Positions 33,560 to 41,937 of a stretch of 64,000 bases of DNA are shown one piece after another. The notes below the pieces were generated by a model. That model did not search any database and had not been told where the DNA came from. It saw nothing but the letters and a program-made list of their open reading frames with translations. Origin of the DNA: Paenibacillus sp. J2TS4 (GTDB lineage: Bacteria; Bacillota; Bacilli; Paenibacillales; NBRC-103111); assembly GCF_018403245.1 (NCBI RefSeq), contig NZ_BOSH01000004.1, forward strand, positions 124,001 through 188,000. Reading direction: 5' to 3'. The position numbers and the translations under genes are program-made. The first letter of the stretch is position 1, and each line of letters starts with the position of its first letter.

Positions 33560-33892
33560 ATGCGTGTTCTCAAAAATGACGGTTCTTCCTGCGAAATCCA
33601 AGAGGAAGAAATATTGTATTTTACCAACCACAGAAATACAATATACGTCCATACGACAGATGGCGAATATGTACTCCCCACCACACTTTCCGATCTTCAC
33701 GCCGCCTATAATCATAGCGGATTTGAGAGATTGGATCGCTCCAACGTCGTCCATCTCAAAAATGTTGCAGGATATGATTCGGAGCGAAAGATCGTTTATT
33801 TCAAGGAATCGCAAACGTTCGCCACCGTCTCCGAATCCAATGAGAAACGAATCAAAAGGTATTTGGAAGCAAGAAAGAAGAGCTCGACCTGA
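33560..33892 (+). CDS. Stand-alone LytTR DNA-binding protein
   Basis: A 110-aa protein consisting of one LytTR domain: IQEEEILYFTNHRNTIYVHTTDGEYVLPTTL followed by LHAAYNHSGFERLDRSNVVHLKNVAGYDSE and a C-terminal basic helix. LytTR domains bind promoter repeats as the output of AgrA-type regulators, but here no receiver (REC) domain is attached. I use ATG 33560, with AAGGTGGGG upstream. It follows the AgrD-like gene by 22 bases and overlaps a terminator, so it closes the operon. How it would be controlled without phosphorylation is not clear. Confidence 0.88.
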   Translation: MRVLKNDGSSCEIQEEEILYFTNHRNTIYVHTTDGEYVLPTTLSDLHAAYNHSGFERLDRSNVVHLKNVAGYDSERKIVYFKESQTFATVSESNEKRIKRYLEARKKSST

Positions 33893-33917
33893 TCCGGTCG
33901 GGCTCTTTCTCATTTTT
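33880..33917 (+). terminator. Terminator closing the agr-like operon
   Basis: GAGCTCGACC and GGTCGGGCTC form a 10-bp stem around TGATCC, followed by TTTCTCATTTTT. The stem includes the LytTR stop codon. Confidence 0.85.
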
Positions 33918-33946
33918 CGCTAAGTATAGACAAACATTATCGCATA

Positions 33947-33955
33947 TTTTCCACA
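33947..33955 (+). promoter_or_regulatory. DnaA-box-like site upstream of the Sda-domain gene
   Basis: TTTTCCACA differs by one base from the DnaA consensus TTATCCACA. Bacillus subtilis sda is DnaA-regulated, so the position 118 bases before an Sda-domain gene may matter. Single sites with one mismatch also occur by chance. Confidence 0.3.
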
Positions 33956-34072
33956 ATATGTAAAGATGTTTTTGGAATGCGAAACGGTACAGACGATAAG
34001 GGGGACTAATGATATGCTAGGAATAGATAAACTAGACTAAATAGATCGAAAAATCCCGAAGGGAGAGGGACC

Positions 34073-34435
34073 ATGTCTGATGGAAGATTTGTTCAGACGC
34101 CGGAATATGCGGGAGTCAGTCAAAAGCCGTTTGGGAAGGAAGAAGTCCAAATCGGGCACACCGCATCATCTAAAACGGTTATACGGGAATCATGGAAAAA
34201 TATAGCCAGCCGATTCTCTGCCAAGAAATCGTCTTATGATTGGGTGGAAGCGTTGAAGTGCCATTATGATCGTTCTCCAAGGCCCTCGGCATTGGAAACG
34301 CTGGACAATCGGGAACTGATGAACATTTATCGGCTGGCTGTAGATGCCAACACGTCCAACGATTTCATCGAATTAATCCTCAAGACGCTGCGCGGAAGAA
34401 ACGTGGATGTCGTTGAAGTTATAAATAGCCGGTAA
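34073..34435 (+). CDS. Protein with C-terminal Sda-like checkpoint domain
   Basis: A 120-aa protein whose last 45 residues (LDNRELMNIYRLAVDANTS, then NDFIELILKTLRGRNVDVVEV) fit the Sda pattern L-x-x-xEL-x-x-x-Y-x-x-A-x6-DFIxLI-x-x-x-x-x-R. Sda binds sporulation kinases such as KinA and blocks autophosphorylation when replication is disturbed. Bacillus Sda is only about 46 aa; here about 75 residues with basic and Ser-rich sequence precede it (SWKNIASRFSAKKSSYDWVE). ATG follows GGGAGAGGG. It lies downstream of the agr-like operon, separated by a terminator. Confidence 0.7.
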   Translation: MSDGRFVQTPEYAGVSQKPFGKEEVQIGHTASSKTVIRESWKNIASRFSAKKSSYDWVEALKCHYDRSPRPSALETLDNRELMNIYRLAVDANTSNDFIELILKTLRGRNVDVVEVINSR

Positions 34436-34500
34436 GAGCCCAACTGTACTGTTAACACAAGAAAGAAGTAGATAGAGGGCAGAATAGATTGCCCGGAATG

Positions 34501-34525
34501 CGCCGCTTTGCGGCGTTATTTTTTT
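34501..34525 (+). terminator. Terminator after the Sda-like gene
   Basis: CGCCGCTTTGCGGCG hairpin followed by TTATTTTTTT. Confidence 0.85.
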
Positions 34526-34724
34526 GCGAATTTTGGTGAAAAGCGGCACTCCCTTTCTTAAACTGCTTTAAAAAGACCTTTTCCTCTGTTATCGGTTCGT
34601 TGCCTTTTATAGGGGGATCGGGTACTATGTTTTAATGATTGTCGTGAAAACAGACTTTATATACTTTAGGCTCGGAATGCGCCTAGGACCAATATTGGAG
34701 ACAGAGAGAAATGGGAGAATAGAC

Positions 34725-37700
34725 ATGAAAAATATTTATAAAATTTTCAGAACAGATTTGGTCAATATAGCGAAAAACCCGGCAGCTCTGCTAGTCATAG
34801 CTGCTGTTGTCTTTTTACCTTCTTTGTATGCGTGGTTCAATATCATTTCTTCATGGGACCCTTATGCCAACACTAAGGGAGTAGCTATTGCGGTGTCCAA
34901 TATGGATGAAGGAACGACGCTGGAAGGCAAGGAGATTCAGGTTGGCGATGAAATTATTAAATCGCTGGAGGAAAACGACAAGCTGGGTTGGGTGTTTGTG
35001 GATGAGAAGGAGGCGCTGCGCGGGGTGGAGCACGGCGAATACTACGCCAGCATCGTTATCCCGGCCGATTTTTCAGAGAAAATTGCAACGGTCGTTACGG
35101 GCCATCCGCAGAAGCCGGAACTGGATTATTACATCAATGAAAAAATTAACGCCATCGCTCCGAAGGTAACCTCGGCCGGCGCATCGGGCATTATCGAAAA
35201 TGTCAGCAGTCATTTCGTTAAGAGCGCTAATGGAGCCATCTTTAAAGTGTTTAATGAAATCGGCCTGGAGCTTGAACAGAGCTTGCCCGCGATGGAACAA
35301 ATGAAGAAGCTGGTCTTTCAATTGGAAGCCGATTTACCGGAAATCGACCGGATGATCCAGCTTGCGCAGACGGATCTGGACAAGGCCGAGAGCATCGTTG
35401 GCAAGGTCGATGACGGCTTGGTCAAGGTCAAGGAGATCGGCCAGCACGCCGAAGCGCTGGGCAGTCAATTGGAGACGCTGCTCTATGAGGGAGACCGTGT
35501 CGTCAGAGAGTATGCTCCGACTATTCAAGCCGATCTTCAGACGGTTCAGGAGATCGCCCTTCTGACCTCGGAGCTGACCGACAGCCTGATAGCGTCGGAT
35601 ATTAATGCGGACACGCTGCTCCATGGGCTGGAGCAGGCGATGGAAGCTGTCGATAAGGGAGCCGCGGCATTGGAGCGGCTGACGGATGTGGTGAAATCGA
35701 TCGATACGATGATTTCAGAGGAGGGGAAGCTGCAAGAGGTCATTCTTACTCTGATCTCCGCTCACGATCGCCTCAGTGAACTGAGAGGGATTATGGCTTC
35801 GGCGGTCCGCCTGCTCCACGAGGGAGAAGAGCCGGCCCGCGAGGTTCTGCAGCGCATCCATGATGCTGCCCAAGAAGCGGATCGGCTCCTCGGCGAGCTC
35901 ATTCAGCTTCACGATGAGCGGCTTCTTCCCGCTCTGAAGGAAGCGGTGGAGAAGGCGAAACAGGGGGCGCCGAAGGTTAAGGAGGAGCTCCTTCTGCTCC
36001 AGGAGAAGGTTCAAGCGGGGGAGCAGGAACTGGGCAAGCTGCTGGACATGCCGTGGGATCCCGAGCGCGCCAAGCAAGGGCTGGGAACGGCCATGGAGCG
36101 GATCGATACCGGTCTGGCGGTGACGGAGCGCCTGATCGATCGGTTCGAACGGCTGAACGCCTTGACGGACAGGAAGCCGCTGCAATCTCCTATCGACGCG
36201 CTCAAGGAAGTCCAGAAGCGGTTCGAGACGGTAAAGGAACGGCTCCAGCAAGCGCAGCAGGCGATCGAGAACGGACAGCAGCCCGCGGAGAAGCTGCTGA
36301 GCGGAATCGGCGAGCTGCTTAAGGAGGCGGACCGCCTGCTTGGTGAGGTCATCCAAGCCTATGAGCCGGTCCCGCTTCCGGCCCTGCAAGAGGCGCTGGC
36401 CCAAGCGGAGGAGCTTGATCGGCAAGTGCGAGGCGAAATGGACAGGCTGCAGGAAACGGCGCAACGAGTGATCCGCCTTACCGACAAGGGATTGTCCTTG
36501 GATACCGCCAAGGTGAGGACTGCCCTGCTCGAGGGGATGGCTCGAATCGATCAGGGTCAGGCCGTTATAGTCCGTCTGATCCGCTCTCTGGATCAAGCCC
36601 AGACGCTAGTCAAAGACGGAGCGCTGCGTGATGCTGTGGAACGGCTAGAGGCCATGCAGGAGCGTCTGCTCACATTGAAGGAGGCGTTGGGCAAGGCCTA
36701 CGAAGTGGTGGAAGCAGGAGGGCAGCCGGCGGCGGAGCTGATTCATCGCATCAATGCTGGGGCTAAGGAGCTGAACCATGGGCTCGGAGAGCTGCTGCAA
36801 ATTTATGACAGCAAGCTGGCTCCGGCGTTGGAGGATGCGTCCACGGTGGCACAGCAGACGGTGTACAAGGCCAATACCGTCATTCACGAAGCTAATGAGG
36901 CTCTGCCGGAAATTGAGAGCCTTCTGCTTAAAGCCGGAGAAGGGGTGGAGTTGGGGCAGCAGGAGGTCGGACGAATCCGCGATAAATTCCCTGCCGCCCA
37001 GACCAGACTGACGGAAGTGGCCGATCGGATCAGAGAATTCGAGAAGACCGGGGCGCTGGATCAAATATTGGATCTGATGAGGTTGGACGCGGATGAGGAG
37101 AGCGATTTTTTTGCCAAGCCGGTGGAACTGAAGGAGCATAAACTGTTCCCGATCCCCAACTATGGTTCGGCTATGTCGCCTTTCTTCACGACGCTGTCGC
37201 TCTGGGTAGGCGCCTTGCTGCTAGTCTCGCTGTTAAGAGCGGATGTAGAGAACAAGCAGGACTACAAAAGCTATGAAGTCTATTTTGGCCGCTTTCTTAC
37301 GTTTCTTACGCTCGGACTGGGCCAGTCTCTTATCGTCACGCTCGGAGATCTGTTTTTGCTTAAAGCCTATGTAGTGAATAAAGTCTGGTTTGTATTGTTC
37401 GGTCTTCTGATCAGCGGGATATTTGTTATGATTGTGTATACTCTCGTTTCGGTCTTCGGAAATGTGGGCAAAGCGATGTCTATCGTGCTGCTCGTGCTTC
37501 AATTATCCGGTTCAGGAGGAACGTTTCCGATTCAGATGGCTCCGGACTTTTTCCAGAAAATCCATCCCTTCCTGCCCTTTACGCATGCTATTACTTTAAT
37601 GCGCGAGGCCGTAGGCGGAATGCTGTGGAGTGTTGTCTGGAAGCATGCTCTTATTCTGCTCATCTATATCGTTATTGCATTTGTGATGGGAGTCGCGTTG

Positions 37701-37769
37701 AAAAAAACATTTAATAAATCGAGCGACAAATTTTTGGAAAAAGCGAAGGAGAGCAAGCTCATATTGTAA
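34725..37769 (+). CDS. YhgE/Pip-family membrane protein with tripled coiled-coil region
   Basis: A 1014-aa protein of the YhgE/Pip (phage infection protein) family. It has an N-terminal transmembrane helix (ALLVIAAVVFLPSLYAWFNI), the conserved NTKGVAIAVSNMDEG segment, a very long helical domain, and five or so C-terminal transmembrane helices resembling ABC-2 permeases (SGSGGTFPIQMAP). The helical part contains three repeats of about 148 residues, marked by EPAREVLQRIHDAAQEADRL (35826), QPAEKLLSGIGELLKEADRL (36280) and QPAAELIHRINAGAKELNHG (36721). ATG 34725 is chosen for its GGGAG. Related proteins have roles in phage adsorption and in type VII or lipid-linked export; function here is unknown. 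Confidence 0.9.
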   Translation: MKNIYKIFRTDLVNIAKNPAALLVIAAVVFLPSLYAWFNIISSWDPYANTKGVAIAVSNMDEGTTLEGKEIQVGDEIIKSLEENDKLGWVFVDEKEALRGVEHGEYYASIVIPADFSEKIATVVTGHPQKPELDYYINEKINAIAPKVTSAGASGIIENVSSHFVKSANGAIFKVFNEIGLELEQSLPAMEQMKKLVFQLEADLPEIDRMIQLAQTDLDKAESIVGKVDDGLVKVKEIGQHAEALGSQLETLLYEGDRVVREYAPTIQADLQTVQEIALLTSELTDSLIASDINADTLLHGLEQAMEAVDKGAAALERLTDVVKSIDTMISEEGKLQEVILTLISAHDRLSELRGIMASAVRLLHEGEEPAREVLQRIHDAAQEADRLLGELIQLHDERLLPALKEAVEKAKQGAPKVKEELLLLQEKVQAGEQELGKLLDMPWDPERAKQGLGTAMERIDTGLAVTERLIDRFERLNALTDRKPLQSPIDALKEVQKRFETVKERLQQAQQAIENGQQPAEKLLSGIGELLKEADRLLGEVIQAYEPVPLPALQEALAQAEELDRQVRGEMDRLQETAQRVIRLTDKGLSLDTAKVRTALLEGMARIDQGQAVIVRLIRSLDQAQTLVKDGALRDAVERLEAMQERLLTLKEALGKAYEVVEAGGQPAAELIHRINAGAKELNHGLGELLQIYDSKLAPALEDASTVAQQTVYKANTVIHEANEALPEIESLLLKAGEGVELGQQEVGRIRDKFPAAQTRLTEVADRIREFEKTGALDQILDLMRLDADEESDFFAKPVELKEHKLFPIPNYGSAMSPFFTTLSLWVGALLLVSLLRADVENKQDYKSYEVYFGRFLTFLTLGLGQSLIVTLGDLFLLKAYVVNKVWFVLFGLLISGIFVMIVYTLVSVFGNVGKAMSIVLLVLQLSGSGGTFPIQMAPDFFQKIHPFLPFTHAITLMREAVGGMLWSVVWKHALILLIYIVIAFVMGVALKKTFNKSSDKFLEKAKESKLIL

Positions 37770-37790
37770 TCTGGAGCAGGGAAAAAATAA

Positions 37791-37822
37791 AGGAAGGGCT
37801 GCCGAGCTTCGGCGGCCCTTCC
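37791..37822. terminator. Hairpin between yhgE-like gene and lrp-type gene
   Basis: AGGAAGGGCTGCCG and CGGCGGCCCTTCCT form a long G/C-rich stem (one mismatch pair) between convergent genes; the T-run is weak (GCGATTTT). Confidence 0.75.
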
Positions 37823-37905
37823 TGCGATTTTATGCTATGGGAGGCATTCCATTACCCGAACTGAGCATCGGGCGGAGAACGTTTCATGGAGCAGGACAAT
37901 TTCGA

Positions 37906-38361
37906 TTAAATCAGCAAGCCGCCTCTCTCTTTATATCTTGCGATCAGCACCTCGCTCTGGACATCTGTGATCCCCTCTATCGCCTGCAGCTTCTTGAGAT
38001 ATCGCTCGGCATGCTCTGCATTATCCAGTAAAGCATGAACATGCAGATGCGGTTTGCCGCTCATTTGGTACACGTTCGTGATTTCCTCCGCAGCGATCAA
38101 TTCATCCGCCACTTGCTGCAGTTTGGGCCATTCCACCTCGATATTAAAAAACATAGACAGCATTTTTCCTGCTTTAAGAGGATTGACCACAATAGTGAAC
38201 CGGTCGATTACCCCATTCTGGATCAACTCGTTGATCCGCTCTCTGACCGCTGCCCGGGTCAGGTTCACAAGCCGCCCCAGCTCGGCATTGCTCAATCGCC
38301 CGTTCTCCGATAAATATTTCAAGATCAGAGTATCGGTCTCATCCAAATTATTGAAATGCAT
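37906..38361 (-). CDS. AsnC/Lrp-family transcriptional regulator
   Basis: A 151-aa regulator with an N-terminal helix-turn-helix (LDETDTLILKYLSENGRLSN, then LVNLTRAAVRERINELIQNGVI) and a C-terminal RAM ligand-binding domain ending VLIARYKERGGLLI. I use ATG 38361, preceded by GGGGGATGATGCC; longer in-frame starts to 38508 add a non-conserved N-terminus. It is divergent from a TauE-type transporter, with a palindrome between them, so it probably controls itself and the transporter pair. Ligand unknown. Confidence 0.9.
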   Translation of the reverse strand: MHFNNLDETDTLILKYLSENGRLSNAELGRLVNLTRAAVRERINELIQNGVIDRFTIVVNPLKAGKMLSMFFNIEVEWPKLQQVADELIAAEEITNVYQMSGKPHLHVHALLDNAEHAERYLKKLQAIEGITDVQSEVLIARYKERGGLLI

Positions 38362-38403
38362 GGCATCATCCCCCGATGAGATTTTTTTATTATACATCTC
38401 TAC

Positions 38404-38416
38404 TTTACATTGTAAA
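38404..38416. promoter_or_regulatory. Candidate AsnC/Lrp operator
   Basis: TTTACATTGTAAA is a perfect 13-base palindrome in the divergent region, and a half-site ATTGTAAAA follows at 38440. AsnC/Lrp proteins bind similar AT-rich repeats. Confidence 0.45.
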
Positions 38417-38655
38417 TTGTTATTAGAATATATTGATCGATTGTAAAATATATGATATACATATGGATGTGTTATTGCAAGCGAACGTGATTTGTATGAG
38501 GAATACATCAGGTGGATTCGGAGCTAAACGAAAAGTGAGAATGGATTCCATCCGTTTGGTGCAGAACATGAGTAAGGCCCTGCCGAAAAGGAGGGGCGAT
38601 GCGGGGGCTTCGATTTCCGGCAGAAGTCTTATTAACAGTCTGGGAGGGGAAAAAT

Positions 38656-39495
38656 ATGGCCTTAATGGCAATTCAAATTCTGGGAATATCCGTTTTGGCC
38701 GGAATGGTAGGATCGGTACTGGGTCTCGGTGGCGGGATCATCGTTACCCCTGCGCTGACCTTATTATTTGGCGTAGACATCAAGCATGCTATCGGCGCAA
38801 GCATCATCTCGGTCATTGCTACCTCTAGCGGATCGGCTATCGCGTATATCCGGGACCGTATTACGAATGTCAGGGTAGGGATGTTTCTAGAAATTGCGAC
38901 TACGATCGGAGCGATCACCGGGGCATTCGTCGGAGGGCTGATCGCTCCCGGTATTTTGTATATCGTTTTTGGGTTGGTGCTGTTGTATTCCGTTATTGCG
39001 ATGCTTAAGAAAGCGAGCGATGAATTACCCGGTGAAGTTCCGCTTCATCCGGCCGCCCAAAAATTAAAGCTGCAAGGTCAATATTATGACAAAGCCTTGC
39101 AGCAAAACGTCTCCTATAATGTAGATAATGTTTATGGAGGGTTCAGCGTCATGTATGGCGCCGGCGTTATTTCCGGGCTGTTGGGCATCGGCAGCGGGAG
39201 CTTTAAAGTCATGGCGATGGACGTGTTCATGAAGCTGCCTCTTAAAGTATCCAGCGCTACCAGCAACTTTATGATGGGAGTTACAGGCGCCGCCAGCGCC
39301 GGTGTGTTCTTCTTCCGTGGAGATATTGATCCCGTCATCTCCGCGCCTGTCGCGCTTGGGGTATTGGCGGGAGCCATGCTAGGAACGAAAGTGATGCAAA
39401 AGCTTAAAAGCAAAACGATTCGCAAATTGTTCATTCCGATCCTCGCTTACGTGGCCATCCAAATGATTGTTCAAGGATTGGGGGCGAATTCATGA
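38656..39495 (+). CDS. TauE/SafE-family (sulfite exporter-type) membrane transporter
   Basis: A 279-aa protein with eight or so transmembrane helices and the duplicated TauE/SafE motif: GSVLGLGGGIIVTPALTLLFG followed by HAIGASIISVIATS in the first half and GLLGIGSGSFKVMAMD followed by SSATSNFMMGVTG in the second. Members export sulfite, sulfoacetate or related organosulfur anions. ATG 38656 follows GGGAGGGG. The downstream DUF1634 gene overlaps by four bases, the common pair for this family. Divergent AsnC/Lrp regulator likely controls it. Confidence 0.92.
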   Translation: MALMAIQILGISVLAGMVGSVLGLGGGIIVTPALTLLFGVDIKHAIGASIISVIATSSGSAIAYIRDRITNVRVGMFLEIATTIGAITGAFVGGLIAPGILYIVFGLVLLYSVIAMLKKASDELPGEVPLHPAAQKLKLQGQYYDKALQQNVSYNVDNVYGGFSVMYGAGVISGLLGIGSGSFKVMAMDVFMKLPLKVSSATSNFMMGVTGAASAGVFFFRGDIDPVISAPVALGVLAGAMLGTKVMQKLKSKTIRKLFIPILAYVAIQMIVQGLGANS

Positions 39496-39908
39496 GTACC
39501 GAAGAGCAAGCCAAAGATCAAGCCAAAGGACAGGTCGATGATCAAGTCAGGGGACCAAGCCGAGAGAATGATCGGGCAGCCGCGGTGGAGCTTGTCGTCA
39601 GCCGTTGGCTGAGAGTGGGCGTAATGGTGAGTGGCGCGGTAATTTTGGCGGGGTTGTTGTTCTTTATTGTTGCAGGGGACAGCGGTTATCCGGGAGCCAC
39701 CTTCCCAACCTCTTTGAAGGATATTTTGGCGGGAGCGATGGCTTTCAAGCCCTATGCGATCATTATGGCAGGCCTATTTTTGTTAATTTTAACTCCCGTT
39801 TTACGGGTGGCTATTTCACTTATTGTATTTTTGGTTGAAAAAGATTATTTGTATGTGCTGCTGACCAGCTTCGTATTTATAACGCTGATTATTAGCTTTT
39901 TCTTGTAA
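39492..39908 (+). CDS. DUF1634 membrane protein, partner of the TauE-type transporter
   Basis: A 138-aa protein with a charged N-terminal segment and three transmembrane helices (about residues 48-66, 86-108 and 118-137). The middle carries the DUF1634 pattern GYPGATFPTSLKDILAGAMAFKPYAIIMAGLFLLILTPVLRVAIS (positions about 72-115). DUF1634 proteins nearly always follow TauE/SafE transporters. Start ATG overlaps the transporter stop (ATGA). Function unknown beyond this association. Confidence 0.9.
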   Translation: MSTEEQAKDQAKGQVDDQVRGPSRENDRAAAVELVVSRWLRVGVMVSGAVILAGLLFFIVAGDSGYPGATFPTSLKDILAGAMAFKPYAIIMAGLFLLILTPVLRVAISLIVFLVEKDYLYVLLTSFVFITLIISFFL

Positions 39909-40046
39909 AAATAAGGATAGGTAAACTCGCTGACGCTTAGACGATAGCCGTAAGCAAGATCTTATAGCTTATGCAAGTTCGGAAGAACTGACGGTTATGG
40001 GCAACCTTATGTTCCTAATTACGTATTTATCGTTGGAGGTGTTAAA

Positions 40047-40289
40047 ATGTCAATAAAAGGTAGATCTGTGTCAGCAGACGGAATTAGAGAAGTTCAACAA
40101 GTTAATCCAGCGCTAAGTGCAGGCATCGTGTTCAACTTAAAATCGAGCGCAGAGGTTCGCATTCAGTACGACAAAGAGGATGTATACGTAACAAGGACGG
40201 ATAAAACAGGACAAAAGAAATATATTGTAGAGTCCGCAGTGCTAAAGGAATTTTTTGATAATAAACTGAAATTATTTCATGTTTCGTAA
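40047..40289 (+). CDS. Small conserved-looking protein, unknown function
   Basis: An 80-aa protein I do not recognise. It has a good ribosome site (GGAGGTG before ATG), charged composition, and beta-strand-like pattern (EVRIQYDKEDVYVTRTDKT). No signal peptide, membrane helix or catalytic motif. It is flanked by a hairpin on the right and lies alone between DUF1634 and the convergent GNAT gene. Confidence 0.6.
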   Translation: MSIKGRSVSADGIREVQQVNPALSAGIVFNLKSSAEVRIQYDKEDVYVTRTDKTGQKKYIVESAVLKEFFDNKLKLFHVS

Positions 40290-40309
40290 GGTACGCTATA
40301 TAAGATGAC

Positions 40310-40331
40310 AAGACCTTCGGCTGAAGGTCTT
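40310..40331. terminator. Hairpin between convergent genes
   Basis: AAGACCTTC and GAAGGTCTT make a perfect 9-bp stem with a 4-base loop. No T-run follows on the + strand, so terminator strength is uncertain. Confidence 0.5.
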
Positions 40332-40374
40332 GGAATGCCTTGCTCAACTAATCCGTCTTGTTGAATCTACACCG

Positions 40375-41238
40375 TTACCCAAAAACTTGGGCGGCAATCG
40401 CAAATAGAGTACCGTTCCGATTCGGGAGTTGATCGGAATGGATGATCATAACGGGAGGTTGACTTACCTTTTTAAACCCGCACCGTATCAAATGTGCCAT
40501 TAGTTTCTCATGGCCGGAGGGCACATCGATTCTTATTTTTCCCTCATGCGCACCTGCCAAATGGTTTATTAATAAGCAAGCTATAGCATAGTTAGGAGCT
40601 ACAATGGGGCCTATTATCCGGTTAACGGGGCCCGGAACAGATAATCCATAGCCTACCGTTCTCCCTGCTGAATCTTTGGCGACAAGGCACAACAGGGCTT
40701 GTTGTATCCGATGAATCAGTAATGTTCTTCTTTCTTCACCTACGGCCGTTTTATCCAATTCTACAATTCGAGGAAGGTCTTGTTCAGCAAAAGGCGTGAT
40801 TACGTATTCAAAATTAGGAGACGATTGAGGGACATAGTTATCGCATATAAATTTATGAACATAATCTGCAGTTCTGAATCCCATACTTTCATATAACGGT
40901 TTTCCTTCTTCGGTTGCGATCAACATAACCGCAGCTTTGGGAACTGTGCGCAAGCACCTCTGGACCACCTGCCTGCCAAGTCCCATTCCTCTGTAATCCT
41001 CACGAACAATAACCATCCCTATGGAAGCCAAAGACTTCCCGTATGGAATGACTGCCGCGCTGGATATAATGGCGTCTTCTTCGTTTTTATGACCATAAAC
41101 TCTGCCCGTTGACAGGATGGTTGCAATTTCACGGTCGTTATAATCCCAGCCAACCGATCCCGATAATTCGATTAATCCGGGAATATCATTTTCTCCAAAT
41201 GTGATGATGTCAGGTAAAACCCTTTTAAACGAGGCCAT
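40375..41238 (-). CDS. Two-domain GNAT acetyltransferase
   Basis: A 287-aa protein. The N-terminal GNAT domain has the acetyl-CoA motif VREDYRGMGLGRQVVQRCL (about residues 78-96) and the closing LYESMGFRTADYVHKF. The C-terminal half resembles the Acetyltransf_18 (YitH-type) domain, with GPIVAPNYAIACLLINHL and the end VMIIHSDQLPNRNGTLFAIA. ATG 41238 follows AAAGGAGC. The substrate cannot be told; related two-domain proteins acetylate antibiotics, amines or small metabolites. Confidence 0.85.
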   Translation of the reverse strand: MASFKRVLPDIITFGENDIPGLIELSGSVGWDYNDREIATILSTGRVYGHKNEEDAIISSAAVIPYGKSLASIGMVIVREDYRGMGLGRQVVQRCLRTVPKAAVMLIATEEGKPLYESMGFRTADYVHKFICDNYVPQSSPNFEYVITPFAEQDLPRIVELDKTAVGEERRTLLIHRIQQALLCLVAKDSAGRTVGYGLSVPGPVNRIIGPIVAPNYAIACLLINHLAGAHEGKIRIDVPSGHEKLMAHLIRCGFKKVSQPPVMIIHSDQLPNRNGTLFAIAAQVFG

Positions 41239-41298
41239 TGGAAGCTCCTTTAATGGTTAATAGTTCCATTCTATTTAAAGAAACGAGACATGACAACT

Positions 41299-41554
41299 AT
41301 ATATGTGGCACTAAAGAAAGCGATCATTCCGTTCCGAAGGAAAGTGCCTCCGAAGCTTCAAACATCATACTCATTCCCCAAAAAGTGAAGCTAGACTTCG
41401 TAGTGATTCCATTTACTTTTCGGGGACCCCGGTTAAACCATTCCTTATTTATTGAATAGGCCTTCGGATAGTAGGAATACAAAGCCAAAACTCGCCCTGG
41501 AAGCATCTTTCTTTCTCCACTTCATGATCTTTGATCTTTAGTGCCGAGTATATA
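41299..41554 (-). mobile_element. MITE-like element, copy 2 (256 bp, inverted)
   Basis: Reverse-complement copy of the element at 30115-30376: ends ATATATGTGGCACTAAAG and CTTTAGTGCCGAGTATATA, and shared interior such as GTGCCTCCGAAGCTTCAAAC and CGGATAGTAGGAATACAAAG. Small differences (for example a changed stretch near 41430-41465) show that the copies have diverged. It has no coding capacity and lies between the GNAT start and the LexA box of the third yolD-like gene. Confidence 0.75.
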
Positions 41555-41621
41555 GGATTTGTCCGAGCGAAGAAGTCTTCTGAGAATGTTCTTGCTTCTC
41601 CTGTTTTCTTAGTATAAAATG

Positions 41622-41635
41622 GGAACATGTGTTCT
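41622..41635 (+). promoter_or_regulatory. LexA (SOS) box
   Basis: GGAACATGTGTTCT contains GAAC-N4-GTTC, the core of the Gram-positive SOS consensus. TATAAA lies just upstream (41613), so the box would sit at a promoter. The next gene on this strand is yolD-like at 41938. Confidence 0.65.
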
Positions 41636-41790
41636 TGTGATGGTCAGAGAACAGAGAAGCTAAAGAATGAGAAAAATTCCATCGGAGTCCTTCGGGGATG
41701 AGCGACCGCGTTTAAAGGTTGTTTTTACCACACCAGAAATGTAGATATTCACTAGGTCATTGCATAAATAGTGAAACACTTTCTGGTTGG

Positions 41791-41878
41791 CATGAAAGCT
41801 ACCGATAAGGAAGAATTCGACGACATCTCCGAAATGGCTTCAATAGAAGCTTTTCTTATCGCCAAATAGAATTGGATG
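41791..41878. repeat. Degenerate intergenic repeat, copy B
   Basis: AAGCTACCGATAAGGAAGAATTCG, then CGACATCTCCGAAATGG and AATAGAAGCTTTTCTTATCG match the 80-bp tandem repeat at 48823-49017 with about one change in five. Its end (reverse complement CCAATTCTATTTGGCGATAA) matches copy A at 3758-3777. Confidence 0.6.
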
Positions 41879-41937
41879 GGATTCAGGAAGCAGGAACTTA
41901 TAAATTCTATATGTGGTTAGAAAGGCGGTGCGGCCGC

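Noticed and set aside
35715..36596. 293-codon reverse-strand frame inside the YhgE/Pip gene
   Set aside because: Mirror of the repetitive, G/C-rich helical coding sequence; Leu/Arg-rich product, no ribosome site, and the sense strand is a clear family member.
34725..37769. Phage receptor defence island around yhgE/Pip
   Set aside because: The protein family is linked to phage adsorption, but no restriction, abortive infection or nuclease genes accompany it.
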